From Tipula vernalis (taxonomy: Eukaryota > Arthropoda > Insecta > Diptera > Tipulidae): a DNA stretch of 64,000 nucleotides. The notes beneath the pieces were generated by a model, which did no database searches, was not told the origin of the DNA, and saw only the letters and a program-made list of their open reading frames with translations. Within the stretch, counting starts at the first letter, position 1, and every line of letters begins with the position of its first letter. This document shows, one piece after another, positions 1 to 12,785 of the stretch. The stretch covers positions 61,120,789 through 61,184,788 of the forward strand of contig OY282558.1 in NCBI GenBank assembly GCA_958295665.1, read 5' to 3'. Made by a program: the position numbers and the translations under genes.

Positions 1-560
1 TGAGTGCTCATTTTCCACTCTCCATCCCCTGATCGTATGGAAAATAGTATCTGACGCAAATATCACATCCAAGACCTCCTGTCGATTCCTGACAATAAAT
101 GTTGGTTCTCTCCCAATATTGCAAACTAAAAGGTTAGTATTTAATAAGTATTCGAAAAATAACTCACCCCTTTCATTAATGTCCGTGGATCCCCAGATTG
201 TGTTATGCGCGTTTGCCTCACATCCAAGTATGACACCTACCTTTCTTTGACCTGCTTCCTGGATCAGTTCCCCCAGGTTATCCGGTGATACCTCCTTCTC
301 CCGATCCATAGAGGATGAGGCTAGCCATAATTTTTCACAGCCAACCTCAACGCTCGCCGCGGTAACATCCCCACTACTAAATTGAGGAAGAAGAAAAATA
401 TTCAAATTATTTTTCGCCAAAATACACGATCTGATCTTCTCAGAGTTGCCTGAGTATACCTTTCGTTCTGAGGCCACAGATCCTGTTATTGTTAATCCAA
501 GGTTCTTAGATTAGCACCAAGTCCTCTGACTTAGTCAGTCTGAGAACGAGAGCTGCCGAG
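1..560 (-). pseudogene. LOA-type ORF2, N-terminal APE-like endonuclease domain (partial)
   Basis: Reading down from about 560, the minus strand encodes KAASAALVLRL, then a codon-for-codon match to the endonuclease at 57.2-56.9 kb. The catalytic LIQEPW block reads LI-stop-EPW here: the Gln codon has become TAA. A frameshift follows at about 430-460. From there to base 1 the frame is open and contains LLPQFSSGDV, LGCEANAHNTIWGS (the Asp/Asn-Ala-His block, with Glu in place of the usual Asp) and a PTFIVRNRQEVLDV segment. This fold nicks target DNA for target-primed reverse transcription. The reverse transcriptase would lie beyond the window edge. Confidence 0.75.
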
Positions 561-596
561 GCAGCCTTCGTGTGATGCAGGTTTATTTGTACAATG

Positions 597-1936
597 TTAA
601 ACATTGTGACCTACCTTATTCATCTCTTCCTCTACTTCCCGTATCGGAAAAGTAACCCCAGGACAACCGCCGCTATCTGTCGTTTCGCCGCCCATCTTCT
701 CTTTTGATCCTTTTATGTGGTCGCCGTTGCCATGCCCCTCTCGCGGAGACTTCAACAGGTTTTCCCCATCAGAGTCCAGAGAAAGGGAGCAGGTTTGAAC
801 AACCATCATTTCGGCATCCGTATCCGTCTCCGGAAGATCAACACCTTCCTTTTCGACGTTTATCCCAGGCTGGTTTCCCACTTGCGTGTCCACCTCATCC
901 TTCTTATACACATTGAGATGATCGACCCGAATCCGAAGCTGATCACTCCCTTTGTCTCCGCGAGGAGAGTTAGGGACTCCCTGTTTAACAGCATAACAGT
1001 CAACCTATAGCCCCCTTTGGCCTCCTCTTGTTTCACTATCTTCCAGTTCTTTGCCGGAAGATGTGGGTTACTGGCCTGGATGATCTCAATGACCTCCTCA
1101 GGCTTCTCTGGCTTGGTTGGCAACCAGACGCGTGCCCTCGGTCGGCTAGGAATTTCCTCCTTATTGACCGCCTCCAGCTTCGCGCCCTGCCATACCTCGC
1201 CAACTTTGGCTACTGCCATTCTGTACAGATTCACCGATCTTTTATCTGAACACGCAGTCAACTTAACGCGCCCCCGATACCACGCCGCATCTCTACAGGA
1301 CGGTGGGGGTCCCGGATTATCTCTCAGGACTTCCAAAAATACGGAGTTCAGTTCGTTGTAAACCAACTTCCATTTTTCAGCCGTAATGCTCCCGTATTTC
1401 TGACCCCTGTCAATGACGGCTAACATCAAGGCATGCTCCTTCAACATTTCGCTGAACAGCTTCATCTTTTGGGCGTTTTGGGCTCCTGTGGTCACCTTGG
1501 CTCGTTTAGCGTCGCCCGGTACTTCCTCATCAAGTGACCTTATTCTTTTCGAACCAAGATTCTTATTCAAAGTGCCGCTGCCAACAACTTTCCTCGCCCA
1601 TGCCACAGATTCCTTTTGTTCTGCTGTTAACTGCCTCTCTAGGGTCGCAATCAGCCTTTCCAAAATTCTGTGCGCCGACCGTTTTGCACGATATCGTCGC
1701 TTCGCCGGAGGGACCCCTTCCGATCCCTTGCTTTTTTGTTTGGCTTCGGTTCCGCTTTTACCTGGCTTTAATGTGGTATTGCTTCCCCCCGCCGCTAAGG
1801 AGGAAGCCCCACCTTTAAGGTTCAAGCTACTCCCTTCCTTGTTGCTTCCCAGTTTTTGAAGGGTACCGGCCCCTATTTCTTTTATTTTTGTATCGTTCAT
1901 GCTATTCCCACGAGTATCGGAGAAACATGGGTCCAC
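597..1936 (-). pseudogene. LOA-type ORF1 (gag-like) protein, frameshifted near the C terminus
   Basis: This is the ORF1 of element A. An ORF of 358 codons (1936-860) begins MDPCFSDTRGNS. It has a basic, Lys/Arg-rich N-terminal half and a C-terminal half (about residues 160-340, around NLYRMAVAKVGEVW and RVWLPTKP) that resembles DUF4780, a domain common in LOA-like ORF1 proteins of insects. Such proteins bind the element RNA. After FGFGSI the frame appears to slip: an overlapping minus-strand frame (911-597) continues with an acidic tail (VDLPETDTDAEMM). I read this as one ORF1 with a single frameshift near 905. Two true ORFs are possible but less likely. The product is probably non-functional. 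The domain name is from memory of the family. Confidence 0.65.
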
Positions 1937-2561
1937 CTGTGCAGAGATCCGTATATACAGGTAACGCTAAATACAACTGGAGGTCGCCCGGTATCCAGAG
2001 GGCTCCGTTAGCGACTGGGCTTTGTTAAATGGGCCCCCAGCCTAGTTGATCATCAGCACGGGTCGCTTAACACCTTAATCCAGCCCATTCGGCTCTCTAG
2101 CACCCCAGCCTCCCAGCACCCCTTCCCTCCGCTCCACATTCTCTCTCTCTCATTCACCTATTTACATGGAGAGCTCAATCCAATGGGATCCATTTCATTC
2201 CCAGGGTCACCCGTTTATAGGGTGCGTACCCCACTCATCACCCGCGGAGACTCCGGAGGTGCAGAGAAGACGTGACGCACAATCCGCCGTGGTTATTGGT
2301 CGATGGTTTTTTGGCGCCATCCGTTCGCCTTTCCATGCTGGGCATCATAGGCACTGGAATTTAATGAACTGAGGTTAACCACTCCCCCGTTTCCTGAGAC
2401 TCTCCCACCAGCTGGACTGCGGTTGGGGGCGGCTTATTTAATTCACCGCTAACCTACCTATCGATAGGCCGTCCACTATCCACCACCTGTGCGAAAATTT
2501 ATGTCATTTACAATAAATGAAAAGACTTGGGCATGTTCGACAAATTTTTGAAGATTGTAAG

Positions 2562-2876
2562 AAATTATAAGCCTGAAAATAAAAAGGGTCGGGCATGTTC
2601 GACGCTATTTTGAAAATTGTGAAAATCACTTAAAATGTACAAACCTGATGCTACACTGTGGCCATTTACCAAAATCTCAGAGATGTTACCAGGTGTGGGC
2701 TTATATTTCCATAAAGTGGACAGGTCAAGCTATTCGAAACCATTTTTCTTATTAAAATAAAAAGGGTTGGGCATGGCCATAGTGTAGCATCAGATTTGTA
2801 CATTTTAAATGATTTTCACAATTTTCAAAATAGCGTCGAACATGCGCAACCCTTTTTATTTTCAGGCTTATAATTT
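2562..2876. repeat. Hairpin / MITE-like inverted repeat
   Basis: Arms of about 104 bp at 2562-2665 and 2773-2876 are inverted copies with few mismatches, separated by about 107 bp. The inner ends carry TGATGCTACACTGTGGCCAT or its complement. The outer ends carry AAATTATAAGCCTGAAAAT. Shorter pieces of the same sequence (GGGCATGTTCGAC, GGGTTGGGCATGG) lie at about 2529 and 2765, so the unit was rearranged more than once. No coding potential was seen. Confidence 0.8.
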
Positions 2877-2879
2877 TTT

Positions 2880-3655
2880 TGGCCTATCATTAAAATTTTT
2901 TTCGCCCCATACCTGGTTCTATTGCTTATTTACACTTTTTTATGTAGGTCTGCACTTTTTCAGTACACTTACACTTTTCGTTAATTTGTGTAGCTAGACT
3001 TTGTGTGAAATACTTCACACTGGTGTAAATGGCATAACTTGTTCCACTCTAGAAGTAGGTAGATTTTCCATGATTTGGTGTGACATCAAAGGCTTCACTC
3101 TAAACCAAGAGATACAGTTTAGTACAGTTAGATTAGCTAAATTTTTCGGGTTAACAGGCCAACATTTTTGGCGTATTATGGACACTAGCAACTGTAGACC
3201 GTTGTGTACATTTTTTATATGCCCACATCGAAACAAAATTGTAGTAAAGTGGTGATGTTGTGGTAATAAAGGTTTGTATTTGCGAGTCTCCCACCATCTC
3301 TTAACAACCCCTTTTTTGTCCAAGAATGGGTTAAGCGGTTAAGCGGACCTTTATAAATTAATGATTTATTTTTCTGCAAATCTTCAATAACTTGGAAAAA
3401 TAATATTGTCTTGGTACTAAATATACTAATGTTTCTTAAATTATGGATGAACCTTAAACAATAGGCTATAACTCTATAATTCAGAGCTCCACTTTTCTGA
3501 AATAGTTTCTAACTGAAACGTTTTATGGTTTTAGTTCCAACACCTCGTGATCGAATTCGGAATATACCACGGTATCTTCTTGTAAGAAGTTTCATATGAG
3601 AAATCTGGACCTCTCCATCACATGGTAATATCACACCATGGTCACTTGGTAATGC
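2880..3655. other. Unassigned AT-rich stretch
   Basis: An 84-codon plus-strand frame at 3001-3255 and an overlapping minus-strand frame resemble no family I recognise. They are about as long as expected by chance. I see no splice-bounded exon, RNA gene or repeat arm here. Confidence 0.4.
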
Positions 3656-3659
3656 CCCA

Positions 3660-4018
3660 TGATGCTATATCCACAGGACATTAATTTGCAAGTTCATCTA
3701 GGCTATATCTGAAGTAAATACAAACTCTGATGTTTACGGAAACTCAAAACAATACTAAGCAAATCTGACTACTGACTGTCCAACTCTTAATACATCATTC
3801 AAAGAAATTTCAGTTAAGATCTTTGATGATACATTGAAAACTACTTTCACGGGGGTGGTCGTGCTATTGGGTTTAATAACGGCTTGATGGAGAATATAAC
3901 AACAAACATTTGTTTTGTCGTCAGTTTCGTCTACTAAGTTCGTACGACCCATTTCTCGTGAAACTTTTATAAAAATATAAAGTTTTGGAATATTAGGATA
4001 GAATATTGGAAGGTTCAT
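3660..4018 (-). pseudogene. BEL/Pao retrotransposon reverse transcriptase fragment
   Basis: The minus frame encodes CYILHQAVIKPNSTTTPVKV, then VVFNVSSK...SLNDVLRVG. This is the N-terminal block of BEL/Pao reverse transcriptases (the family form is roughly PHHAV-K-S-TT-RVVFDAS-K-S...SLND-L-GP). Past a stop near 3755 the same protein can be followed in part (FVFTSDIA, then INVLW), matching the conserved L/F-T-A/S-D-I-KM step. No catalytic YxDD, protease, integrase or LTR is visible. It is a short dead fragment lying about 580 bp upstream of the host exon, presumably inside an intron. Confidence 0.7.
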
Positions 4019-4019
4019 C

Positions 4020-5550
<1,531 letters not shown>

Positions 5551-5556
5551 AGTTCT

Positions 5557-6278
5557 TTATTCAAAATAATGTCCATCGCTAGCTACACATTTCCTCCATA
5601 TTCCAGGTAATTTGTAGATAACGTCCCAATATAACTTTTTTTGTTTTGAGGCAAACCATTCAGAGACCCAATTTTCCACTTCTTCGTACGTTTTGAAGTG
5701 CTGCTCGGAAAGTGCGTGTGTCATCGATCGAAATAAGTGATAGTCTCATGCTTTCCAGGCAAGATCCTTTAACGTGTCTTTAACGGGTTTTGAAGTGTGT
5801 GTCTTCTGCTCCATTCTGATCATTTTGTTGATCGGTTTGAGAAAGTTCTATACTACAACACACCATCGATTGGGCCTTGAAGTCGATGTTGATGGTTGAC
5901 CTGGATCGACCAATGATTTTCTGTGCTTGGAATCACTTTTTATTGCCGGTCATAATTCTATGCAAAAATGACTTTCTTTCGTAACGTTGAAACAACATTT
6001 CACTGATGACTTTTTGGTTTTTCATTTGTGTTTCGTTCAGTTGATGTGGCACACATTTTCCTTGCTTTAAGATCTTTCCCATTGGCCTTTTGTTGCCTTT
6101 CACTTGAAAATCACAACTTTTGAAGCGTTTAAACCAGCGTTCACAAGTATCATAAGATGGAGCATGTTCACCATAAGCTTCCCGAAAAATACGATAACTT
6201 TCAGCAGAACTATTCTTCTAAATAAAATAACGAATTAAAATTTCCCGGAAATGCTCTTTTTGGCACAAAATTCGACAT
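5557..6278 (-). pseudogene. Mariner transposase relic
   Basis: On the minus strand a start at 6278 gives an N terminus of the mariner type: REILIRYFILKKNSAESYRI, then YGEHAPSYDTCERWFKRFKS. The middle reads FLHRIMTG, where the catalytic GDEKW block is GNKK-stop (first Asp to Asn, Trp to stop). The C terminus ends DGHYFE-stop at 5557. At about 722 bp it is some 300 bp shorter than a full mariner gene, so the central catalytic region is largely deleted. Several frames are needed to follow it. No matching inverted ends were found at either side. This is an old, dead copy, distinct from the mariner at 52.2 kb. Confidence 0.8.
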
Positions 6279-6279
6279 T

Positions 6280-8650
6280 TTCAGCGCAAAAATAACTGTA
6301 ATGTGAATATCTTACAAAAATTTGATGGCTGAAGTTCTCCCTGTGAATGAAACAAAATGAAATACCTGTCGAATCGCATACGAGTATACCATATATCAAC
6401 CCCTGTGTAACTCCATCTATTGGAAAAAATCCACATAATTAACCGGTAAACCTGGTAGGTAGATTTTTGACGTAAAGTTTTAAAAAAATGTGTCCACAAT
6501 GGAAGTGAAGTTAGACCCGAATTAAAATTAAAAAAAAAAAAAATTAAACACACACTTGAGACGCTACGTTAACCAACAAAACAACATAAATGTATATGTA
6601 TAAATAAAGAAACAAAGTAAATGACATTTAGGCGAAAATTTCTTAATAAAATGTTTAAAGCTTTTGTTTTTAATGAAAATTAATTAAACATTTTATGCGA
6701 ATCAAATTATGTTATTTATTTAATTTTAATTTGATTTCTGAGAATATTATTGTAAAATTTCGTTGATGGTTTTTTGATTTTGAAAAACTCTAAATTTTCA
6801 AATTTTGTCTTTTTTTTTTTTTTTTTAATTCATCACTTCAGAATTCATTCAATTATTTTAAAATTTCTAAATAGAACAATTAAAACATAATATTTTTTAC
6901 AACTAAAATAAAATTGAAACTTTTAGAAATTCAGAACCATTTTTAGAAATTCTAAAACTAAAATGTCAGAAATTTTAAAAAATTGAAAAAATTAGCAGTT
7001 ATTAATGTAAAAAGAATGAAGAATTATTGATTCTATGAAAATTCGGAAAAAATTGTGAAATTCATAAAATCAACATCAGAAATTGAAGTGAATAAAAAAT
7101 TGTTTTAATCTGAAAGTATTTGAAAGATCTGAAGAATTCATTAAAAATTCAATAATTCAGAAAATCCGGATTTCACTAAGAAATTTTATAAATGCTAAGT
7201 CTAAGAGTTACTATAAGTTCAGAAGCTTAAAAAACGAAGTAATTACCAGTTTTTAGAATAATTAACAATTAAAAAACAGGAATTTAAAGAAAGAATTACC
7301 AGAAGATGAAGCTTCAGGTATCAAATTCAAATTTTAATTAAATTAATTTTAGATATTTCAAAATTTTCCCAAAATCAAAGAAATGTAGATATTCAAAGTC
7401 TAGGATTTTAAACAATATCTGTAATGACCAATACCGAAAAATTTTGAATATTGGCACCTCAGGAATTAAATTTTAATTTAAAATGTCACAAAATCAGATT
7501 TTAAAGATTTAAATATTTGAAATTAAATAAATAATTCAGAAATTTCACGAAGAAATTCTAAAATTATGAATTCTTAAGATTTTAAAAATTTAGAAATTAT
7601 GGACTTGTAACGTAGAAGTTTAGGAAATTACAATATGTATAAATTTTAAAGATGGGAAATTTGATAGAAATTCAATGGTGAAATTTACGAAATTGTTAAA
7701 ATTAAGAAATTTAAAAAAACATTAACGAAATTCACAAAATTTGAGATTTAATAATTATTTAACGAATATTTCGAATAAAAAATCAGAGAAAATTAATTAA
7801 ATTTCAGAGGAGTGTAATTTAAATTTTTCCCTTTTCTTGAAAAAATTTAAAAAATTTCGGCAGAACGATAGAATATATTAAATTTCAAGCATATCAGAAT
7901 ATTAAAAAACTCTAAAATTAAGACTCACTAAAATTCATAAATTAAATAAAACATTTCAGGAATTAAACAAAATTCAGTTAGAAACTTCAAAATTTTAATT
8001 AACATGAAATCCACATAAGTTCGCAGAATTTGAGAAACCTAAGAGGAAAATAAAGGTTTCAATAATGTAGAAATTGAAAGTTCGGTATTTTTCAGAAAAC
8101 CCGAAATATCCAAGATTGCTGAAAATCAGAAACTCAGAATTTTAAATTCCTTCTATCTGAAAATAAAACATTTCAGGGATTAAATAAAAATTCAAAAATG
8201 AACTAAGAAATTTTGAAAAATCGAAACTCAATAAAAATGAAACACTCATAAGTATTTTTAGAATTTGAGAAGTCCAAGAAATTAGGAAAAAACCTTAGGA
8301 ATAAAATTAAATTTTAGTGAAGCTTTCAAAAATTTTATTTCAAAATTTCCAAAAATTCCGGCAAATACTGAAAATTCCGAAACTCATATCTTAAATTCAT
8401 AGAATCAAAACATCAGAAATTACTATTTACAATAATTTGAAAGAGATTTAAGCAAATAAAAAAAATTTGTATACAAATTTAATAATTCAGAAAATTCGAA
8501 TTTTAGTAAGAAATTTTATAAATGCCAAATCTATCTATCCATCCAATAAATTGAAAAATTTAAGAACTAAATGAAAAAAATTTCCAGTATTTAGGAATTC
8601 TAGAAATTGAGAATTTACCTTTTTTAAAATGATTTTTAGATGAGTTTCTG
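6280..8650. other. AT-rich low-complexity DNA
   Basis: More than 2 kb built of degenerate A-rich words such as CAGAAATTC, AAATTTAGAAATT and AAAATTCAAAA. I see no ORF of note and no gene. The texture resumes at 10.5-11.6 kb on the other side of the fold-back element. Confidence 0.6.
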
Positions 8651-8652
8651 GA

Positions 8653-10447
8653 ATATGGCCAAGTAGGATGGAACTTGACTATTCCTTAAACGATTATAAT
8701 GAAATTTGACAGGTGTAACGAGTACTTTTCATTCCCCGTTACCAAATATTCCCAATGTTTGAAGAAGTCTTCTTCTTGAAAAATCCAATAACAATATCCG
8801 GGTGCCGTTACATTTCTAATTACTTTAGTTGTGTTGTATCAAATTTGTTTGTACATAATTAACTCATGTACATCTTCAAGTTTTACAATCAACAAATGAT
8901 TTACCATATGAATCCTATTAATTCTTTTCCCATATGATTCACATTTCATTTACGTTTATCTACAAATTTATTTTTACACGTTTCGATTCAAGTGTCAGCA
9001 GTAAATAAATGTAGAAACTATTTTTTCTTAGCGCACACGCTTATATTAGTCGTGTGTACAAAATTTTTTTTTTTTTTTGCTTTCTTTTGCGTTTATTCAA
9101 CTGCAAGCATTTTTTACCAAGTTGAATTCCGTAAATACTGGTATGGCCAAGTAGGATGGAACTTGGCTATTCCTTAACCGATTATGATGAAATTCGACAT
9201 GTGCGTTGGAAATGGGATTATAAAATGATTTTTAGATAGAGTTCTAGAATATGGCCAATTATGATGGAACTTGGTGATTTTTGAACCGATTATGATGAAG
9301 TTCGATACATACACTGAAAATTAAATTCCAAAATGTGGTGAAAGTATGGTGAAACTTGCCTATTTCTGAACCGAATATAACATCATTCGATAGGCACACT
9401 AGAAGTAAGATTTAAAAATATTTTTAGATGAAATTCTGGAATATGGCAAGTTAAGATAGAACTTATCTATTTTTAAACGGATTTTAGTAGAGTATTTTAA
9501 CCGATGATGAATTTTGACCTATGCAACGAACACATCGAAATGTAACCTAAATACAAATTATTTATGTGGATGAGGATGTAAGAAATCTGTCAATATGGTT
9601 TCTATAATGTTGTCTGTTGAGGTTTCTGTGAATCATGCAGATGTTGAGTTTAAAACTTTTCGGTTTAATACTTGAATTGAAACTAATAACGGTAGTGTAG
9701 AGTCTAGGAATTACAAATATGATTTTATAATCTCATTTCCATCGCAAATCTCCAATTTCATTATAATCGAATAAGGAATAGCCAAGTATCATCATACTTG
9801 GCCATATTTCAGAACTTTATCTAGAAATCATTTTAGAATCCCATTTCCAACGCACATGTCAAATTTCATCATAATCGGTTAAAGAATAGCCAAGTTCCCT
9901 CCTACTTGGCCGGTTCAATTTGAAGTGTTCCTATCATTAAAAATTATATCCAGGTATTTATGGAATTAAACTTGATAAAAAATGCTTGCAATTGAATAAA
10001 CGCAAAAGAAAGCAAAAAACAATTTTTGCACATACGTCTAACATAAGTGTGTGCGATAAGAAAAAATGTTTCTACAGTTATTTACTGAAACTTGAATCGA
10101 CACGTGTAAAAATAAATTTGTAGATAAACGTAAATTAAATGTGGATCATATGGGCACGGGCCGCTAGAATTAATAGAATTCTATGCTAAATCATTTGTTG
10201 ATTGTAAAACTTGATGATGTACACGAGTTAATTACGTACAAACAAATTTGATACAGTACAACTAACGTAATTAGAGTTGTATTGGATTTTTGAAGAATAA
10301 AACATCTTCAAGGTTGTGCTACAGTTTTCTTGGTGGTTATTTGAATTGGGAATATTTGCCAACGGGGAATGACAATGGCCTTTTACACCTGTCAAATTTC
10401 ATTATAATCGTTTAAGGAATTGCCAAGTTCCATCCTACTTGGCCATA
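8653..10447. mobile_element. Fold-back element with ~880-bp inverted arms
   Basis: The left arm (8653 to about 9540) and right arm (about 9720-10447) are inverted copies at several hundred aligned bases with moderate divergence. Both start at their outer ends with TATGGCCAAGTAGGATGGAA. Both share a block of about 420 bp containing TTGTAGATAAACGTAA or its complement and GCTTTCTTTTGCGTTTATTC. Towards the centre both carry further units of the GGCCAAGTAGGATGGAACTTGG repeat. There is no transposase ORF. It has no TTAA or TA ends that I can define. A G/C-rich 9-bp patch near 10155 is unique to the right arm. Confidence 0.75.
9139..9540 (+). repeat. Tandem ~100-bp dyad units (GCCAAGT...ACTTGGC)
   Basis: Four degenerate units of about 100 bp run through the inner part of the left fold-back arm. 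Each contains GGCCAAGTAGGATGGAACTTGG, whose ends GCCAAGT and ACTTGGC pair across an 8-base loop. It is followed by a conserved CTATTCCTTAACCGATTATG and GATGAAATTTGACATG. The same unit recurs at 9760-9910, 10385-10447, 15065-15260, 18420-18800, 24650-24740, 25020-25220 and 50615-50720. Confidence 0.8.
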
Positions 10448-10449
10448 CG

Positions 10450-11610
10450 TATTGTATAATTTGCCAAAGGTTCAATTTGAAGTGTAAAACCTGTACAATT
10501 TTTAGAAATTTCAAGCTTAAAATTCTGAAACAAACAAAGGATTTTAAATATTTAGAATTTCAAAAAACCTGTGAAGTATCAACAATAAAAAAATCACAAA
10601 ATTTGTAATTCTATGATTATTTAAAGGATATTTCGAATTAGAAATTAGAGGGAATTAATTTAATTTCAGAGAAGCGCAATTTAACTTTTCCTCTCTTCCT
10701 GGAAAAATTTCGATAGATTACAATATATTCAACTTCAATTTAAACAAAACCTCAGAATTTAAATTCTGAAATTAAGAAACTGAAAAATTCAAAAATTCAC
10801 TACGGAATTTTAACTTTTAGGTTTGGGAAACCTAAAGAAGAATGCAGAAATTATAAGTTAGATATTTCAGAGAATAAGTTTTCAGAAATTCAGACACTTA
10901 AAAATTCCTATAATTATGAAATTGAAATTCAGTGAATAAAAAATTCCTGCTACCTGAGAATAATACCTACATCTCAGGGATTAAATACAAATTCAAAAAT
11001 TTACTCAGAAATTCAATAAAGTGAAATCGGCCTAAAATTTCAGAATTTGGAAAGAAAATTCGGAAAATCAAAAATTTAAGGGTTTACAAATTTAGAGTTT
11101 AGTATTTCTGAAAATAAGAAAGTTCGAGTTTTCAGAAATTGTAAAAATTGTGGAGGGACCAATGATTGTGAACTCTAGGAATCAAAGAAAAATTAAAAAT
11201 TTACTAAGTAAAATATTAAAACTGATTCAATGTGTACAGTTGGAATAATTACAGCAAAAGGAAAGGTATATTGAGGAATTTAGAATACGATCCATAATGT
11301 TTAAAAAGAAAGAAAATTTTTGAATAAAAGGAATAATTGATCAGGAAATATTTCAAAAATTAAAAGTTTTAGATATTCAAAATTTAATAGGAAACAACAA
11401 TTTAGAAATTATACTATATACGAGTATATAGGAGTAAAATCTAGGAAATTTCTGAATTTCAGATAAGAAATAGAAATCCACTAATTCAGTAATTAAAAAA
11501 TTCAGAAATTAGTAGAATATCATTAATAGTCCAGTGTTTGACGGTTTCTCGCTTAGAATTCCTACGGACAAAACTGATTTACGTGAAATTTGGACAGTTA
11601 GTAGGGAATG
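10450..11610. other. AT-rich low-complexity DNA
   Basis: Same texture as 6.3-8.6 kb: degenerate CAGAAATT and AAATTTA words. Only one 62-codon chance frame, no gene seen. Confidence 0.55.
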
Positions 11611-11890
11611 GCTCAATAATTTACTTTTTTACTTTAATTTGAATTAATTATTTAATTCGTGTAATCACCAAATATGCAACCGATCCTATGATCATATTAA
11701 TTTTTTGTACAGATTAACACGTAGAAGTATATTAGTATTATTTAAGCAGTATTAGTATAATTCGCTAATACAACGTGCACAGTACATTCTATATATATAG
11801 AATGAAAATTGTGGTATAGTCTGTCCAGTCGCCGTGGCCTGATGAGAAGATTGATTTTTTCATAAATCATAAACTCATCACTTCTCTTAA
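11610..11890. repeat. Dispersed repeat shared with 28.38-28.74 kb
   Basis: The segment GATTAACACGTAGAAGTATA and its flanks match 28660-28720 in direct orientation. The segment around ACATTCTATATATATAGAAT, then GTGGTATAGTCTGTCCAG and CTGATGAGAAGATTGATTTT, matches 28390-28470 in inverted orientation. It is therefore a rearranged member of the hairpin family at 28344-28745. No ORF. Confidence 0.7.
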
Positions 11891-11899
11891 AATTTTCGG

Positions 11900-12350
11900 A
11901 AATAGTAACTTCAAATAAATTAAAAATTAAAAATATTGAAAACCTTTCGTCTATCTATGGAGTGTTGAATAATTATTCTCTTGTAAATAGGATGAAAATG
12001 AATTGAGATATCAGCGTTTTACGTACTCATTTAACTGCGAGGACCACCTTCCCCGAGCCATTTAAACTTAAAAATGCCAAAACCAAAGGGATCAAGGAAA
12101 TTCAATTTTACAAGCCTTTTAGCTCTTGTAGAAATTCCCTGCAAAATGGTTTTTGGAGCGATGAGATATCTTACAAATTAAGGAAGTTATGGTTAAAAAA
12201 CCAATCGCGTTTTTCGGTGAAATTCCGGAATATGCATTTTTTAGATGAAAAATCAACATTTTCAATCGCGAATAGCTCGAAAGAAGAGAGAAGACTTAGA
12301 ATCGAAAAGCTAACGCCTTTCACATGTTAAATCGCCATACTTGTAAACCT
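11900..12350. other. Unassigned stretch
   Basis: No ORF or element recognised. The right end grades into the tandem repeat that follows. Confidence 0.35.
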
Positions 12351-12785
12351 GGAGTTTTGTCATTAGCTTTTCAAATGGTTTTTCGTGCTTGTAAACAAAA
12401 AAATCACAGTGACTTTAGTGATAAATATGGAAAATTTTAAGATATGAACTTTCTTAAGAAAATCCTAAACTCTATGTTTACAAATGTGGCAATTTAACCA
12501 TGTGAAACGCATTAGCTTTACAAATGGCTTTGCAAGCTTTTAGTCTTAGCGATTTTGGTGGCAAATACGGAGAACCTTAAGATATGCACTTTCTTCAGAA
12601 AACCCTAAACCGACCTACAAACCCTAAACCAACCCTAAACCGACCTACAAAGATACTGTGTCCTTGGTGATAAATATGGAAAATTTTAAAATACATATTT
12701 TCCTAGGAAAATCGTAAACAGTTTGTTTCCAAATGTGGAAATTCGATTAAGTCTTAAGCATTAGCTTTTCAAGTGGTTTAGCAGC
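12350..12785. repeat. Degenerate tandem repeat, ~175-bp unit, with CCCTAAAC minirepeats
   Basis: Three units share the succession CATTAGCTTTTCAAATGG, GATAAATATGGAAAATTTTA, ACTTTCTTAAGAAAATCCTA, and a TGTTTACAAATGTGG step. The second unit is lengthened by a local expansion near 12600-12650 of ACCCTAAACCGACCTACAAA-like words. Units differ by about a fifth of positions, so the array is old. Confidence 0.65.

Larger units (their letters stand above)
1..2495 (-). mobile_element. LOA/I-type non-LTR retrotransposon A, 5' half (runs off window)
   Basis: Read on the minus strand, the block holds a GC-rich 5' leader (about 2495-1940), ORF1 (1936-597) and the start of ORF2 with an APE-type endonuclease domain (about 560-1, open at the edge). 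The leader shares recognisable segments with the other LOA copies here: the stretch near 1955-2060 matches 57300-57400, and part of it matches the short elements at 22765-24502. The GC-rich leader gives way abruptly to AT-rich DNA at about 2495, which I take as the 5' end. Stops and frameshifts in both ORFs show a dead copy. The family name rests on the ORF1 domain, the order of ORFs and the similarity to the RNase H-bearing copy at 21 kb. Confidence 0.75.

Noticed and set aside
860..1859. Plus-strand ORFs opposite the LOA ORF1
   Set aside because: Shadows of ORF1 caused by its GC-rich third positions.
3001..3255. 84-codon ORF with a Cys/His-looking C terminus
   Set aside because: Cys and His spacing does not fit a knuckle, the opposite strand is equally open, and I find no relative.
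12595..12655. CCCTAAA words suggesting an interstitial telomere repeat
   Set aside because: They alternate with CCGACCTACAAA and sit inside one unit of a local tandem repeat. Insect telomeres use TTAGG or retroelements.
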